Shown in pieces: positions 19,468 to 28,281 of a stretch of DNA of 64,000 nucleotides. Below the pieces are notes generated by a model that did not search any database, was not told where the DNA came from, and saw only the letters and a list, made by a program, of their open reading frames with translations. The stretch's first letter is position 1. The number at the start of each line of letters is the position of its first letter. Made by a program: the position numbers and the translations under genes. Source of the DNA: Shimia aestuarii (GTDB lineage: Bacteria > Pseudomonadota > Alphaproteobacteria > Rhodobacterales > Rhodobacteraceae); NCBI RefSeq assembly GCF_900114635.1, contig NZ_FOTQ01000001.1:124001-188000 (forward strand), read 5' to 3'.

Positions 19468-21557
19468 CGGCGGAACTCCGAATTCTGTGTACCCAACAAG
19501 AAGCGTGCGGGATCGCGTTCGACCCGATTTGCGAGCCGATCAAGGTTCGCGACAAGAAGCCGGGATTCCTCGATGAACCTTACGAACTGCGGCATGCCAA
19601 CCCGCAGGAAGTCGGACACGGGCCGCCGGTTTTCTTCCACGATTCCCTCGACCGTGGCCATCAGGCCAGACGCCGATTCCGAGGCCGCAAGAATTTCATC
19701 CGACACCTTGTCGAAATCGCTCGACACCCCGGTGACGGTTGTCGTGAACGCGTCCACCGCCCGGCGGATATCGGCAATGATCACGTCAACATCCTCATCG
19801 ATCAGGGTATTCACCGATGCAAAGGTCTGCTCGGCGGTGTCCAACGTGCCCGTCGCCGTGTCCATCGCCGTCGTGATCGAGGCCAGCGTGTCATTGGCAT
19901 TGGTGAACGCCTCCGTGGCCACCTCAAGTGCTGCGCTGGCTTCATCGCTCAAACCGTCAAGCTTGCCGGTCAGTTCTCCGACGCTGGTCTCCACCGTACC
20001 GATCACGCGGGTCGCTGTTTCCGTCGCCGTGCGCACATCCGCCAAGATGCCCGGCAGGTCGTCCTGCACGGCAGCATTGATCCCCTCGATCGCCGAACGC
20101 GCCTCTTGGGCCACCGCCCGCGCATCCGCCACCAGCGCCGCGCCATCCCCGCGCACCAGTTCGCCAACACTGTCCGAGGTTTCCCTGACCGAGACCATCA
20201 TGCCCTCGGATTCCAGCAAGGCCTCCTTGAACACGACCAGGGTCTCCCGCGTCTCAGCAAGACGCGCCGTTGCCTGCTCCAACATCGCCTGCCCATCCTG
20301 CGACAGGGCCACCGCTTCGCGCTCCACGGTGCTCAGCGTCAATTGCGTCTGATCTATCAGGCCGGGTAGCTTCTCTTCGGTCAGAACCCGCGCCGAAGCG
20401 AGCGTTTCGGTCGCTTCATTGGCCAACGGTTTCAGATCGCCCTCGATCACCGCCCCGGCCGTGTCAGACGTCTTGCGCACCGACTCAAGCGTCGACGCCG
20501 CCTCGGTAGAAGCTGCTTCGAACGCCGTGATCGCTGTTTCCGCCTGCGCCACGCGCGCCTGCACCTCTGCCCCCACCTCTTCATAGCGGGCCATCAGACG
20601 GCTGGCATCGTCCCCCACCGTTGCGACCTGCTCTTCCAGAACCGCCGCCGTGTCCTGCAACTGGCCCATCAGCTCGGGCAATCGCTCTTCGATAAGCCCC
20701 TGCGCCGCCTGCACAGCCGAAACCACCGAAGGCTCAAGCGTCGTCACGATCGTATCGAGCGACCGGGCTGCCTCGGCCCCACGTTCGATGAATTCCTTCA
20801 ATTCGCCCTGCATCAACGCATCTGCCGTCCCGAAGGCTGACCCGGCATTGTCCACCGCACCGCGCACCTCGACCAGCGTCTCGGTCGCTTCTTTAAGCGT
20901 GACTTCGGCCGTATCCGACAACGTATCCAAGCGGTCGGTAAAGCCCGCGATTGCCTTGGCCGCACCGCCCAGATCGCCGGACAAAACCTCGAAATCCTGC
21001 AACGCCTTGTCCAACCTTGCCGAGGCCGAAGACAGGTTGCTCAGCGTATCCGTCACCGCCTGCCGGTTGTCCGCACTAACCACCGACTGCACGTCCTCCA
21101 AAAGCGCAATCGCCTTTTCCAACAGCTCCGGCGCGCCCTCCAGCACAGATTGCAGCGGGCTTGGCTTTGCCACAATCACCCCGTTGCGCGCCAGCCGCTC
21201 CGCATCGGGAGACCCCCCCGACAAGGCCACATAGCTGACACCCGTAACACCCTGCGACTGCAATTGCGCCACCGTGTCCGTGCGCACCGGGGTCTGCGCG
21301 TCGATCTCGATCCGCACCCGCACCTTGCTGGGGTCCACATCGTCAAGTTCAAGATGCACCACCTGCCCCACGGGCAAACCATTGTAACGCACATCCCCTG
21401 CCGAGCTCAGGCCCGCCACATTCTCGAAAAGCACGTTGTAATGGGTGATCTGGCGTTCCACGTCGATCTTGGCCAACCACAGAAGAAAGCCGAAAGCTCC
21501 CACGATTCCCACTACGGTAAAAAGCCCGATCAGGATATAATTCGCGCGTGTTTCCAT
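19464..21557 (-). CDS. mlaD: MlaD/MCE-domain lipid transport protein with long helical tail
   Basis: Membrane-anchored periplasmic subunit of an Mla-type phospholipid transporter. One N-terminal membrane helix (about residues 8-29) is followed by a single MCE domain (about 38-115). About 570 residues of Ala/Thr/Glu-rich, almost glycine-free helix then run to the end. E. coli MlaD is only about 180 residues, so this is a greatly extended form, more like needle-type MCE proteins spanning the periplasm. It lies between the ATPase and auxiliary lipoprotein genes with 3- to 4-base junctions. Confidence 0.85.
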   Translation of the reverse strand: METRANYILIGLFTVVGIVGAFGFLLWLAKIDVERQITHYNVLFENVAGLSSAGDVRYNGLPVGQVVHLELDDVDPSKVRVRIEIDAQTPVRTDTVAQLQSQGVTGVSYVALSGGSPDAERLARNGVIVAKPSPLQSVLEGAPELLEKAIALLEDVQSVVSADNRQAVTDTLSNLSSASARLDKALQDFEVLSGDLGGAAKAIAGFTDRLDTLSDTAEVTLKEATETLVEVRGAVDNAGSAFGTADALMQGELKEFIERGAEAARSLDTIVTTLEPSVVSAVQAAQGLIEERLPELMGQLQDTAAVLEEQVATVGDDASRLMARYEEVGAEVQARVAQAETAITAFEAASTEAASTLESVRKTSDTAGAVIEGDLKPLANEATETLASARVLTEEKLPGLIDQTQLTLSTVEREAVALSQDGQAMLEQATARLAETRETLVVFKEALLESEGMMVSVRETSDSVGELVRGDGAALVADARAVAQEARSAIEGINAAVQDDLPGILADVRTATETATRVIGTVETSVGELTGKLDGLSDEASAALEVATEAFTNANDTLASITTAMDTATGTLDTAEQTFASVNTLIDEDVDVIIADIRRAVDAFTTTVTGVSSDFDKVSDEILAASESASGLMATVEGIVEENRRPVSDFLRVGMPQFVRFIEESRLLVANLDRLANRVERDPARFLLGTQNSEFRR

Positions 21558-21560
21558 CGC

Positions 21561-22379
21561 CTACTTTCCCCTCAAGCCCTTTTCCTGCGCCGCGCGGGCG
21601 CGCGGGCCGGTGAAATATTCCTGAACCCAGGCGTTATCCACCGAGGTCATCGTCTCAATCGGCCCTTCGACAAGAACCCGTTTCTCGGCTAGCACCGCGA
21701 TCCGGTCACAAATCGCATAAAGGCTATCAAGGTCATGGGTCACCATGAACACGGTCAAGCCCAGCGACCGCTGCAATTCTCCAATCAATTCGTCATACGC
21801 TGCCGCGCCAATCGGGTCGAGTCCTGCCGTGGGCTCATCGAGAAAAACGATCTCGGGATCCAGCGCCAGCGCCCGCGCAAGCGCCGCCCGCTTGCGCATC
21901 CCGCCAGAAAGCTCCGAAGGAAACTTGCCGCAAGCCAGAGGGGGCAACCCGGCAAGGCTGATCTTCAACTCGCCCAATGCCTTCATCAACCCACGGCTCA
22001 TCCTGAGATGTTCGCGCATCGGCGCCATGACGTTCTGCAACACGGTCAGCGAGGAAAACAGCGCCCCGTCCTGAAACGCCACGCCCCAGCGTTGTTCGAC
22101 GCTCTGGCGTTCCGCCTCGGATGCATTGAGCACATCGACCCCCAGCACCTCGATGCTCCCGGCGGCGGGTTTGTTCAGCCCGACGATGGTGCGCAGCAGC
22201 ACGGATTTCCCGGTTCCCGATCCGCCAACCACGCCCAGCACCTCACCACGCCACACATCAAGGTCCAACCCGTCATGCACCACCTGCCGACCGAACTGGT
22301 TACGCAGACCGCGTACCTTGATGACCGCTTCCCGATCACTGGCCGCGTCCGTGGCGGCGGGGTGGGGTTGCCCGTCCAT
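21561..22379 (-). CDS. mlaF: Mla-type ABC transporter ATP-binding protein
   Basis: Cytoplasmic ATPase for MCE-mediated lipid transport. Walker A GGSGTGKS, signature LSGGMRKRAALARAL, Walker B VFLDEPTAGLDP and the H-loop MVTHDLDSL are all intact. ATG 22379 shares one base with the stop of the permease gene (TGATG). The C-terminal tail carries VQEYFTGPRARAA, typical of MlaF-like proteins. The 272-residue length is normal. Confidence 0.88.
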   Translation of the reverse strand: MDGQPHPAATDAASDREAVIKVRGLRNQFGRQVVHDGLDLDVWRGEVLGVVGGSGTGKSVLLRTIVGLNKPAAGSIEVLGVDVLNASEAERQSVEQRWGVAFQDGALFSSLTVLQNVMAPMREHLRMSRGLMKALGELKISLAGLPPLACGKFPSELSGGMRKRAALARALALDPEIVFLDEPTAGLDPIGAAAYDELIGELQRSLGLTVFMVTHDLDSLYAICDRIAVLAEKRVLVEGPIETMTSVDNAWVQEYFTGPRARAAQEKGLRGK

Positions 22380-23503
22380 CACACCCCCATTTTCGCAAAG
22401 AACACGGAAAACAGCGCGTCCAGCGCGATCACCATGAAAATCGACTGCACCACCGAAGCGGTGGTGCGCTGGCCCACACTGGTGGACGATCCGCGCACCT
22501 GGAACGCCTGCCAACAGGCAATCACCCCGATCACCAGCGCAAAGAACGGCGCCTTGATCATGCCCACGCCCAGATGCCAGATACTCGTGGTCTCCTGCAG
22601 GCGCGTGACGAACATGCCGGGGCTGACATTAAGGTTCAGCCAGCTCATCAACGCCCCGCCAAACAGCCCAGACATATTGGCCACAAAGCCAAGGATCGGC
22701 AGCATGATCAGCAGCGCCAGAACCCGCGGCAAGACCAGCACGTCAATCGGGTTGAGCCCCAACGTCCGCATCGCGTCGATCTCTTCCTGCACCTTCATCG
22801 ACCCGACCGAGGCAGTAAAGGCCGACCCAGAACGGCCCGCCACGATGATCGCGGTCAGCAGGATTCCCAGCTCCCGCAGGATCGAGATGGAAATCAGCTC
22901 GACCACGAACACTTCGGCACCAAATTGCTGAAGCTGCGTCGCACCCTGAAAGGCCAGAACAATCCCGATCAGGAACCCCATCAGCGCCACGATAGGCACC
23001 GCCTTGAACCCGACATCATCCATCTGGCTCACCAGAGGTGCCCAGCGCATCTTCCATGGCATCACCACCGCCCGCGCCAGCGCGGCCAGCGTCTCGCCGA
23101 AGAAACTCAGGATCGACAATGTCCCCTTCTTGCCCCGCTCGACCTCTCGACCGACACGTTCCAGCCATGCCAAAAGACCGCGCTCGGGTTCCTCTTCGCC
23201 GGGCTCTTCGGGAATGGCCTCCCGGACGGTCTCGATCAGCGCAAGATGGGACGGCGCGGCATTGATCAACGTCACCTTCAGCCCGTCGGCCTCAAGGCGC
23301 GCCATCAACTCGACAATCAACCACGCCCCGCCCGTGTCGACCACTTCCACCCCGGACATGTCGATCTCAAGGAACCGCCCACCGGCATCCACATCGGCAA
23401 ACGCCTTTTCAACGGTGCCCAACGAATGCGTCAGGTACCGCCCGGCCAAACGCAAAACGGACCCGTTATCGGAGCCTTCCAGAATAAGAGTCGGTGCAGA
23501 CAT
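22379..23503 (-). CDS. mlaE: STAS-MlaE fusion permease
   Basis: An N-terminal STAS domain (about 1-110, with FLEIDMSGVEVVDTGGAWL) is fused to an MlaE permease with five or so membrane segments. In E. coli these are two proteins, MlaB and MlaE. Permease landmarks include GRSGSAFTASVGSMKVQEEI and the following MRTLGLNP. It is the first gene of the operon. An 11-bp-period repeat lies 90-122 bases upstream of its ATG and may control the operon. Confidence 0.87.
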   Translation of the reverse strand: MSAPTLILEGSDNGSVLRLAGRYLTHSLGTVEKAFADVDAGGRFLEIDMSGVEVVDTGGAWLIVELMARLEADGLKVTLINAAPSHLALIETVREAIPEEPGEEEPERGLLAWLERVGREVERGKKGTLSILSFFGETLAALARAVVMPWKMRWAPLVSQMDDVGFKAVPIVALMGFLIGIVLAFQGATQLQQFGAEVFVVELISISILRELGILLTAIIVAGRSGSAFTASVGSMKVQEEIDAMRTLGLNPIDVLVLPRVLALLIMLPILGFVANMSGLFGGALMSWLNLNVSPGMFVTRLQETTSIWHLGVGMIKAPFFALVIGVIACWQAFQVRGSSTSVGQRTTASVVQSIFMVIALDALFSVFFAKMGV

Positions 23504-23592
23504 GCCTCAATCAAGGTCATTCCGGGGGGGAACTGCAATCAAAAACTGAGCTTCTTTTCGTGCCGTGCCCAAAAAGCCTGTCATCATCGCGA

Positions 23593-23625
23593 AATACCGA
23601 CACGATACCGACGTGATACCGACGC
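23593..23625 (-). repeat. Three tandem 11-bp units (RATACCGACGY) upstream of mlaE
   Basis: AATACCGACAC, GATACCGACGT and GATACCGACGC stand head to tail. The same three-unit array, differing by a few bases, occurs at 32035-32067 upstream of another minus-strand gene. An 11-bp period puts each unit on the same helix face and is the usual architecture of OmpR/PhoB-family response regulator sites. Confidence 0.7.
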
Positions 23626-23635
23626 CCCTACCGCC

Positions 23636-24976
23636 CTATTCGGCGCGCGCCTTCCATTCCCGCCAGCGCAACACCGCGTTGGCCCCGATCTGACGAAACG
23701 GTTGCGGCGGCAGCTTTTTCGGCGCGGCTTCGGCGGTGAAGTGATCCGTGATTTCAGAGCGTACCCCACAGGCCAGCTCCGCCGCCGCGATCCCGGTCAG
23801 CGTTCCCCGCGCCGTGCCCAGCCCGTTCTGCACGCAGGCCGCGAACAGACCGTCGTCAACCTCGCGCATCACCGCCACGCCATTCAGGCTCAGGCACAGG
23901 TGCCCGGCCCAGGCATATTCCATGCTCATCCCCGCAAGCTGCGGAAATCGCTCGTCAAATTTACGCTGCATCACACGCGCCGCCCGGAGCATGTCACCAG
24001 CTCGACTTTGCATTCCGGGGCGCAACACCGCGCATGTCCGGGTCACGATCCGGTTGCCGCCCTGCCCGGTGTCTATCCGGCGCATGGTTGTGCCCATCGG
24101 GTCGGACGGGGTGATGCCCCAGCGCGGCGCCCCACCAAGCCGGGCGAGTTGTTCCGTGTCCAGCTCCGGCGTCATCACCGCGAAAAGAAAGAGCTGCATC
24201 AAACGGTTGCGGGCAAATCCGAAACTTTCCAGATGCCCGTTCACCGACAGGATGACCCGCCCAGCCGACACCGTCCCTCCCGGCGTTGTCACCCGCCAAC
24301 CCGCGCCTGCCCTGTCAAACCCGAGCGCCGGGCTTTCCTCATAAATATCAACACCCTCACGCGCCAACCCCGCGCCCATGCCCCGAATGTAACCGGCAGG
24401 CTGCAGCATCACCGTCCCCGGCGTATAAAGCCCAGACAAGTAATGCGCACTGCCTGTCATCTCGCGCATCTGAGCGGCGTCCAGCATCTCGTGCGCCTCG
24501 CCAAGCGACGCCAAGTGGCGGGCATAGCTTTGATTATGCGCATGCGCCGCCGCTCCGGCGGCGCCATTGACCTTGCCAACCGGATCAAAGAAATCCGGCT
24601 TGATTTCATAGTCTTGCACGGCCTCGCGCGCGAAAGCCTGCGCCTTGCGATTCATCGCGATTACCGCGCGGTCATCCCCCGCCCCAGCATAGTCCTCACT
24701 GCTGAGATCATGTGGCAGGTCGATCATAAACCCCGAGTTGCGCCCTGCAGCCCCCTCGGCCAGCCGCCCGGCCTCCAGCACCACCACCCGCGCTGTCGGC
24801 TCCAACTGCTGCAAACGCCGCGCCGCCGACAATCCGGCAAATCCGGCCCCGATGATCACGACATCCGCCGTGCGATCTGCCTCCAGCACCCTGCCCGGCG
24901 GTTGCTCACCCAGAATGGCATTCCACGCCGCCTGCCCCCGCTGCCGTGGCAGGCAGCGCGCGGTGATTGTTGTCAC
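23636..24976 (-). CDS. FAD-dependent oxidoreductase, DAO family
   Basis: A 446-residue flavoenzyme with dinucleotide fold VVIIGAGFAGLSAARRL at about 39-55 and a GAAGRNSGFMIDLPHD loop, distantly paralogous to the FAD enzyme at 14746. It is the last gene of a GntR, DapA-like, aldehyde dehydrogenase, FAD enzyme operon, and its start overlaps the dehydrogenase stop by 4 bases. In trans-4-hydroxyproline catabolism a DAO-family enzyme, a DapA-like deaminase and 2-oxoglutarate semialdehyde dehydrogenase occur together, so oxidation of a cyclic or secondary amino acid is plausible. A primary amine substrate is equally possible. Confidence 0.75.
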   Translation of the reverse strand: MTTITARCLPRQRGQAAWNAILGEQPPGRVLEADRTADVVIIGAGFAGLSAARRLQQLEPTARVVVLEAGRLAEGAAGRNSGFMIDLPHDLSSEDYAGAGDDRAVIAMNRKAQAFAREAVQDYEIKPDFFDPVGKVNGAAGAAAHAHNQSYARHLASLGEAHEMLDAAQMREMTGSAHYLSGLYTPGTVMLQPAGYIRGMGAGLAREGVDIYEESPALGFDRAGAGWRVTTPGGTVSAGRVILSVNGHLESFGFARNRLMQLFLFAVMTPELDTEQLARLGGAPRWGITPSDPMGTTMRRIDTGQGGNRIVTRTCAVLRPGMQSRAGDMLRAARVMQRKFDERFPQLAGMSMEYAWAGHLCLSLNGVAVMREVDDGLFAACVQNGLGTARGTLTGIAAAELACGVRSEITDHFTAEAAPKKLPPQPFRQIGANAVLRWREWKARAE

Positions 24977-26469
24977 GACACGGCCTCGTCTTCATCATCC
25001 GCAAGATCGATCCAAAGGGTCTTGAGCCGGGTGTATTGATCATGGGCGTGCAGCCCGTTGTCCCGCCCCCCGAACCCGGATTGCCCGAACCCGCCAAAGG
25101 GTGTGCTGATATCCCCCTCGCCAAAGCTGTTCACCGTGACCGTTCCCGCCCGCAACGCCCGCGCACCGCGAATAGCCCGTTTGACATTCGCGGTGAAGAT
25201 CGACGCGCAGAGCCCGTATTCGGTGTCATTGGCCATCGCGATGGCCTCGTCGAACCCGCTCACTTCGATCACGCTCAGAACCGGGCCGAAAATTTCTTCC
25301 CGCGCCAGCCGCGCCGCATTGTCCGGTACCTCAACGACGGTCGCTTCCACGAAACCGTTCTCTGCCTTGCCCCCGATCAGAATGTTCTTCGCATCGGCCA
25401 GATACCCGGACACCTTGTCAAAATGCGCGCGGCTCACCAAGGCCCCGACCCGCGTTTCCGGGTCCAGCGGATCACCCACGTTCCAGTGGCGCATATGGCT
25501 TTCGATCCGCGCCAGCAGCTCACTTTTCGCGTCCCGATGCACGATCAGCCGTGACGACGCCGAACAATTCTCCCCCATGTTCCAGAATGCCCCGTTGACG
25601 ACATGCTGCGCCACCCGGTCAAGGTTCTCGGCATCTTCCAGCACCACGGCGGGGTTCTTACCGCCCATCTCAAGCACCACTTCCTTGGCGTTGCTTTCCG
25701 CCGCATAAGAGAGGAACCGCTTTCCGGTTTCGGTCGACCCGGTAAAGGACACCATGTCGATATCCATGTGCCGTCCGATGGGTTCCCCCACTTCCGGGCC
25801 GCTTCCCGGCACTACGTTCAACACCCCGCGCGGCACTCCGGCCTCCATCGCCAGCTCCGCCACCCGCAACGCCGTCAGCGACGTTTCCTCGGCCGGTTTC
25901 ACCACCACCGAACACCCCGCCGCCAGCGCCGGTCCAATCTTCCACGCCAGCATAAGCAAGGGGAAGTTCCACGGCAGCACCAGCCCCACCACGCCAATCG
26001 GCTCACGCAGGATCATGGCGATGTGATCGTCGGACGCGGGCGACACCTGATCATAGATCTTGTCAATCGCCTCGGCATGCCATTTCAGACAATGAATTGT
26101 TTCGGGCAGATCAACGGTTTCGCAATCAAAGATCGTCTTGCCACTGTCCAAACTCTCCATTACCGCCAGCTCGCGCGCATTGCGCGCGATCAGCTTGGCC
26201 AACCGGATCAGCACCTCCTTGCGCTCGGACGGATGCAGCCGCGACCAGCGCCCATCCTCAAAGGCGTCCCGCGCCTTTTCAGTCGCGAAATCAACGTCCT
26301 GCGCGCCACAGGCAGCCACTTCGGCAAGCTTATCACCTGTCGCCGGGTTCACCGTTTCAAACACCGCCCCCGACTGCGCGGGGCGAAAGCTCCCATCAAT
26401 GAAGGCCCCGGTCGGAAAATTCAGATTGGCGGCAATCGCGCCATATTCATCCCGTGTCAGCAATCCCAT
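24973..26469 (-). CDS. Aldehyde dehydrogenase, PuuC-like
   Basis: NAD(P)-dependent oxidation of an aldehyde to an acid. The catalytic Glu is in VLEMGGKNP and the nucleophile Cys in GENCSASSR. The C-terminal GGFGQSGFGGRDNGLHAHDQ resembles E. coli PuuC, the gamma-glutamyl-aminobutyraldehyde dehydrogenase. The length of 498 residues is standard. It is separated by 3 bases from the DapA-like gene and overlaps the FAD gene by 4 bases. The likely substrate is the semialdehyde made by those partners. Confidence 0.85.
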   Translation of the reverse strand: MGLLTRDEYGAIAANLNFPTGAFIDGSFRPAQSGAVFETVNPATGDKLAEVAACGAQDVDFATEKARDAFEDGRWSRLHPSERKEVLIRLAKLIARNARELAVMESLDSGKTIFDCETVDLPETIHCLKWHAEAIDKIYDQVSPASDDHIAMILREPIGVVGLVLPWNFPLLMLAWKIGPALAAGCSVVVKPAEETSLTALRVAELAMEAGVPRGVLNVVPGSGPEVGEPIGRHMDIDMVSFTGSTETGKRFLSYAAESNAKEVVLEMGGKNPAVVLEDAENLDRVAQHVVNGAFWNMGENCSASSRLIVHRDAKSELLARIESHMRHWNVGDPLDPETRVGALVSRAHFDKVSGYLADAKNILIGGKAENGFVEATVVEVPDNAARLAREEIFGPVLSVIEVSGFDEAIAMANDTEYGLCASIFTANVKRAIRGARALRAGTVTVNSFGEGDISTPFGGFGQSGFGGRDNGLHAHDQYTRLKTLWIDLADDEDEAVS

Positions 26470-26472
26470 GTC

Positions 26473-27390
26473 TCAGCCCTCCGTCTGAATATCGGCAATC
26501 GTGCGTTTCAGCACCCGCACCACCTGTTCCAGCGCGCGTTTGTCATCCTTGTTCAGCCCCTTGAGCGGAGCACGTACCTCGCCCGCCGGGATGCCGTTCA
26601 TCGTTACCCCGTGCTTGATCGTCTGGATGAACTTGCCCCCCTGTTCGAGCACCCGCATCAGCGGCATCATCGCCGACATGATCCGCCGCCCCTTGGCAAA
26701 GTCCCCTTCAACCACACAGGCCCGGTACAGCGCCACATGCTCGGCAGGCAGGAAGTTCGACCCGCCGCAAACCCAGAACGGCGCGCCCCAGGCAAAGAAC
26801 TCCAACGCCTGATCGTCCATGCCACAGCCCAGCTGGATATGCGGATAGTCCCGAGCCAAAAGGTGCACCCGGTTGATATCGCCCGAACTTTCCTTGATCC
26901 CACAAAAATTCCGGCTGCGCCCGACCCGGTCAAGGAACTCTTCACCCATCATGGTCCCAGTGCGATGCGGATAGTTGTAAAGCATCACCGGCAGATTGGC
27001 TGCCTTGTCGATGGCCAGTGCATTCAGCGCATTTTCCCGGTCCGTTGGCACCGCATAGGGCGGGCTCGCCAAAAGGATCGCTTCCGCCTCCATCTCGCGT
27101 GCCGCCTGCGCCAGCGCAATCGAGTCATCGGTCAACATCGCCCCGGTCCCCACGACAAGCGGCACCCGGCCCTTGATCTGCGCCTTGGTGAAACGCGCAA
27201 TCTCGACCCTTTCCGACACGGTCTGGGCATAGTTTTCCCCGGTCGACCCGCCCGAGATCATTCCGTGCACCCCATGATCCAGCAGGAATGCAATCACCTC
27301 GGCCAAGGCGTCCCAGTTCACGTTTCCATCCGGCAGATAGGGTGTCACAACGGGCGTGTAGATCCCGTCAAATCTGAAGATCGGTGTCAT
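26473..27390 (-). CDS. DapA-family lyase (dihydrodipicolinate synthase-like)
   Basis: Class I (Schiff base) TIM-barrel lyase or dehydratase, 305 residues. The family signatures GSTGEN, the Tyr of YNYPHRTG and the Schiff-base Lys of GIKESSGD are present. With an FAD enzyme and semialdehyde dehydrogenase in the same operon, a deaminase or dehydratase step in amino-acid or sugar-acid catabolism is more likely than lysine synthesis. ATG 27390 has a run of five G 8 bases upstream. An earlier ATG at 27396 overlaps the GntR stop (ATGA), so translation is coupled in either case. Confidence 0.8.
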   Translation of the reverse strand: MTPIFRFDGIYTPVVTPYLPDGNVNWDALAEVIAFLLDHGVHGMISGGSTGENYAQTVSERVEIARFTKAQIKGRVPLVVGTGAMLTDDSIALAQAAREMEAEAILLASPPYAVPTDRENALNALAIDKAANLPVMLYNYPHRTGTMMGEEFLDRVGRSRNFCGIKESSGDINRVHLLARDYPHIQLGCGMDDQALEFFAWGAPFWVCGGSNFLPAEHVALYRACVVEGDFAKGRRIMSAMMPLMRVLEQGGKFIQTIKHGVTMNGIPAGEVRAPLKGLNKDDKRALEQVVRVLKRTIADIQTEG

Positions 27391-27392
27391 GG

Positions 27393-28109
27393 TCATCCCC
27401 CTGCTACGGCCTGTCCGGGAAGCGTTCCCAGCGGCATGGTCAACGCGTCCGGCATCACGAACATCTCGATATGGCCGCGCGACAGGTTCCAATGTGCCTC
27501 GGCCAACGCCGCCGCACGCTCTGCGTCCCGTGCCTCGATCGCGGCAATGATCTCATCATGATGCGCGCTTGCCTCGGACACGTTTTCAACCATCTTGGTG
27601 TCCCCTGGCCGATAGAAGGTCATCGAGATGCGCGCGTGATCAATCAGCAGCCGGTTGAACGACGGCAACAGGTACACGTTCCCCGCCATCACCCCCGTGA
27701 TCTCGTGAAACCGATTGTTGGACAGCGCCCGGTCGGCACCGCTGCCGCTGCGCAGCGCGGCCCGAAAATCGTCTTGCGCGCCCTTGAGCGCCTCGACCTG
27801 CGCCGCCGTCGCGTTAAGCGCCGCCAACCTCAGGATTGCCCCATAGATCATCGGCGCCGCCAAGAAGAAATCCCGCAAGGTGGTATAGGACATTTCGCTC
27901 ACCCGCGCGCCGCGATTGGTGCGCAGGTCAAGATATCCCTCGCCCGCCATCTCGCGGAACACCTCGCGCAGCGGCGTGCGCGACAGGCCAAACGCCGCGG
28001 ACAACTCCGCCTCGTCAAGATCACTGCCGGGCGCGATCCGCAATGTGAGGATGGACATCTTGAGATGGTCGTAAAGCCGATTCCGGCGCTGTCTGGCCTC
28101 GTCCTTCAT
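27393..28109 (-). CDS. GntR-family regulator, FadR/FCD subgroup
   Basis: A 238-residue regulator. The N-terminal winged helix (LDEAELSAAFGLSRTPLREV, about 31-50) is followed by an FCD effector domain with metal-ligand-type residues (NNRFHEITG, ASAHHDEI). It is the first gene of the operon with the DapA-like, aldehyde dehydrogenase and FAD genes. A cluster of four TGTACAA-type half-sites lies 46-91 bases before its start, which fits autoregulation. Confidence 0.87.
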   Translation of the reverse strand: MKDEARQRRNRLYDHLKMSILTLRIAPGSDLDEAELSAAFGLSRTPLREVFREMAGEGYLDLRTNRGARVSEMSYTTLRDFFLAAPMIYGAILRLAALNATAAQVEALKGAQDDFRAALRSGSGADRALSNNRFHEITGVMAGNVYLLPSFNRLLIDHARISMTFYRPGDTKMVENVSEASAHHDEIIAAIEARDAERAAALAEAHWNLSRGHIEMFVMPDALTMPLGTLPGQAVAGG

Positions 28110-28154
28110 GGCATCCCCCCTTTTTATGTGGCCTCAGCGCACCCTCTGCGCGCC

Positions 28155-28200
28155 ATGTGTACAATTTGTGTACGCGATTCGCATACAATTTGTACACAAT
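28155..28200. promoter_or_regulatory. Candidate GntR operator with four half-sites
   Basis: TGTGTACAA, TTGTGTAC, ATACAA and TTGTACACAA are arranged around a perfect GCGATTCGC centre at 28174-28182. TTGTACACAA-like palindromes match the TNGTNNNACNA type bound by FCD-subgroup GntR proteins. The site is immediately upstream of the GntR gene. A run of ten T follows on the plus strand. Confidence 0.65.
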
Positions 28201-28281
28201 TTTTTTTTTACGCAAAACCACTCGCGTCATGCCATCCACGCAAGAACGACACGCCTCTATTTGACCAGTCTGGAAACGCCT

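Noticed and set aside
23593-23625. Short tandem repeat considered as a CRISPR array
   Set aside because: Units are 11 bp, contiguous and without spacers, and no cas genes are present. A regulator-binding array is the better reading.
22574-25039. 821-codon plus-strand frame opposite mlaE and the FAD oxidoreductase
   Set aside because: It spans two real minus-strand genes and an intergenic region and has no protein-family resemblance.
26473-27390. DapA-family gene considered as the lysine biosynthetic dapA
   Set aside because: It is embedded in a GntR-controlled catabolic operon with aldehyde dehydrogenase and an FAD enzyme, not with lysine biosynthesis genes.
28201-28210. Run of T after the GntR operator considered as a terminator
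   Set aside because: The preceding palindrome is made of operator-type half-sites with mismatched arms, and no plus-strand gene ends there.
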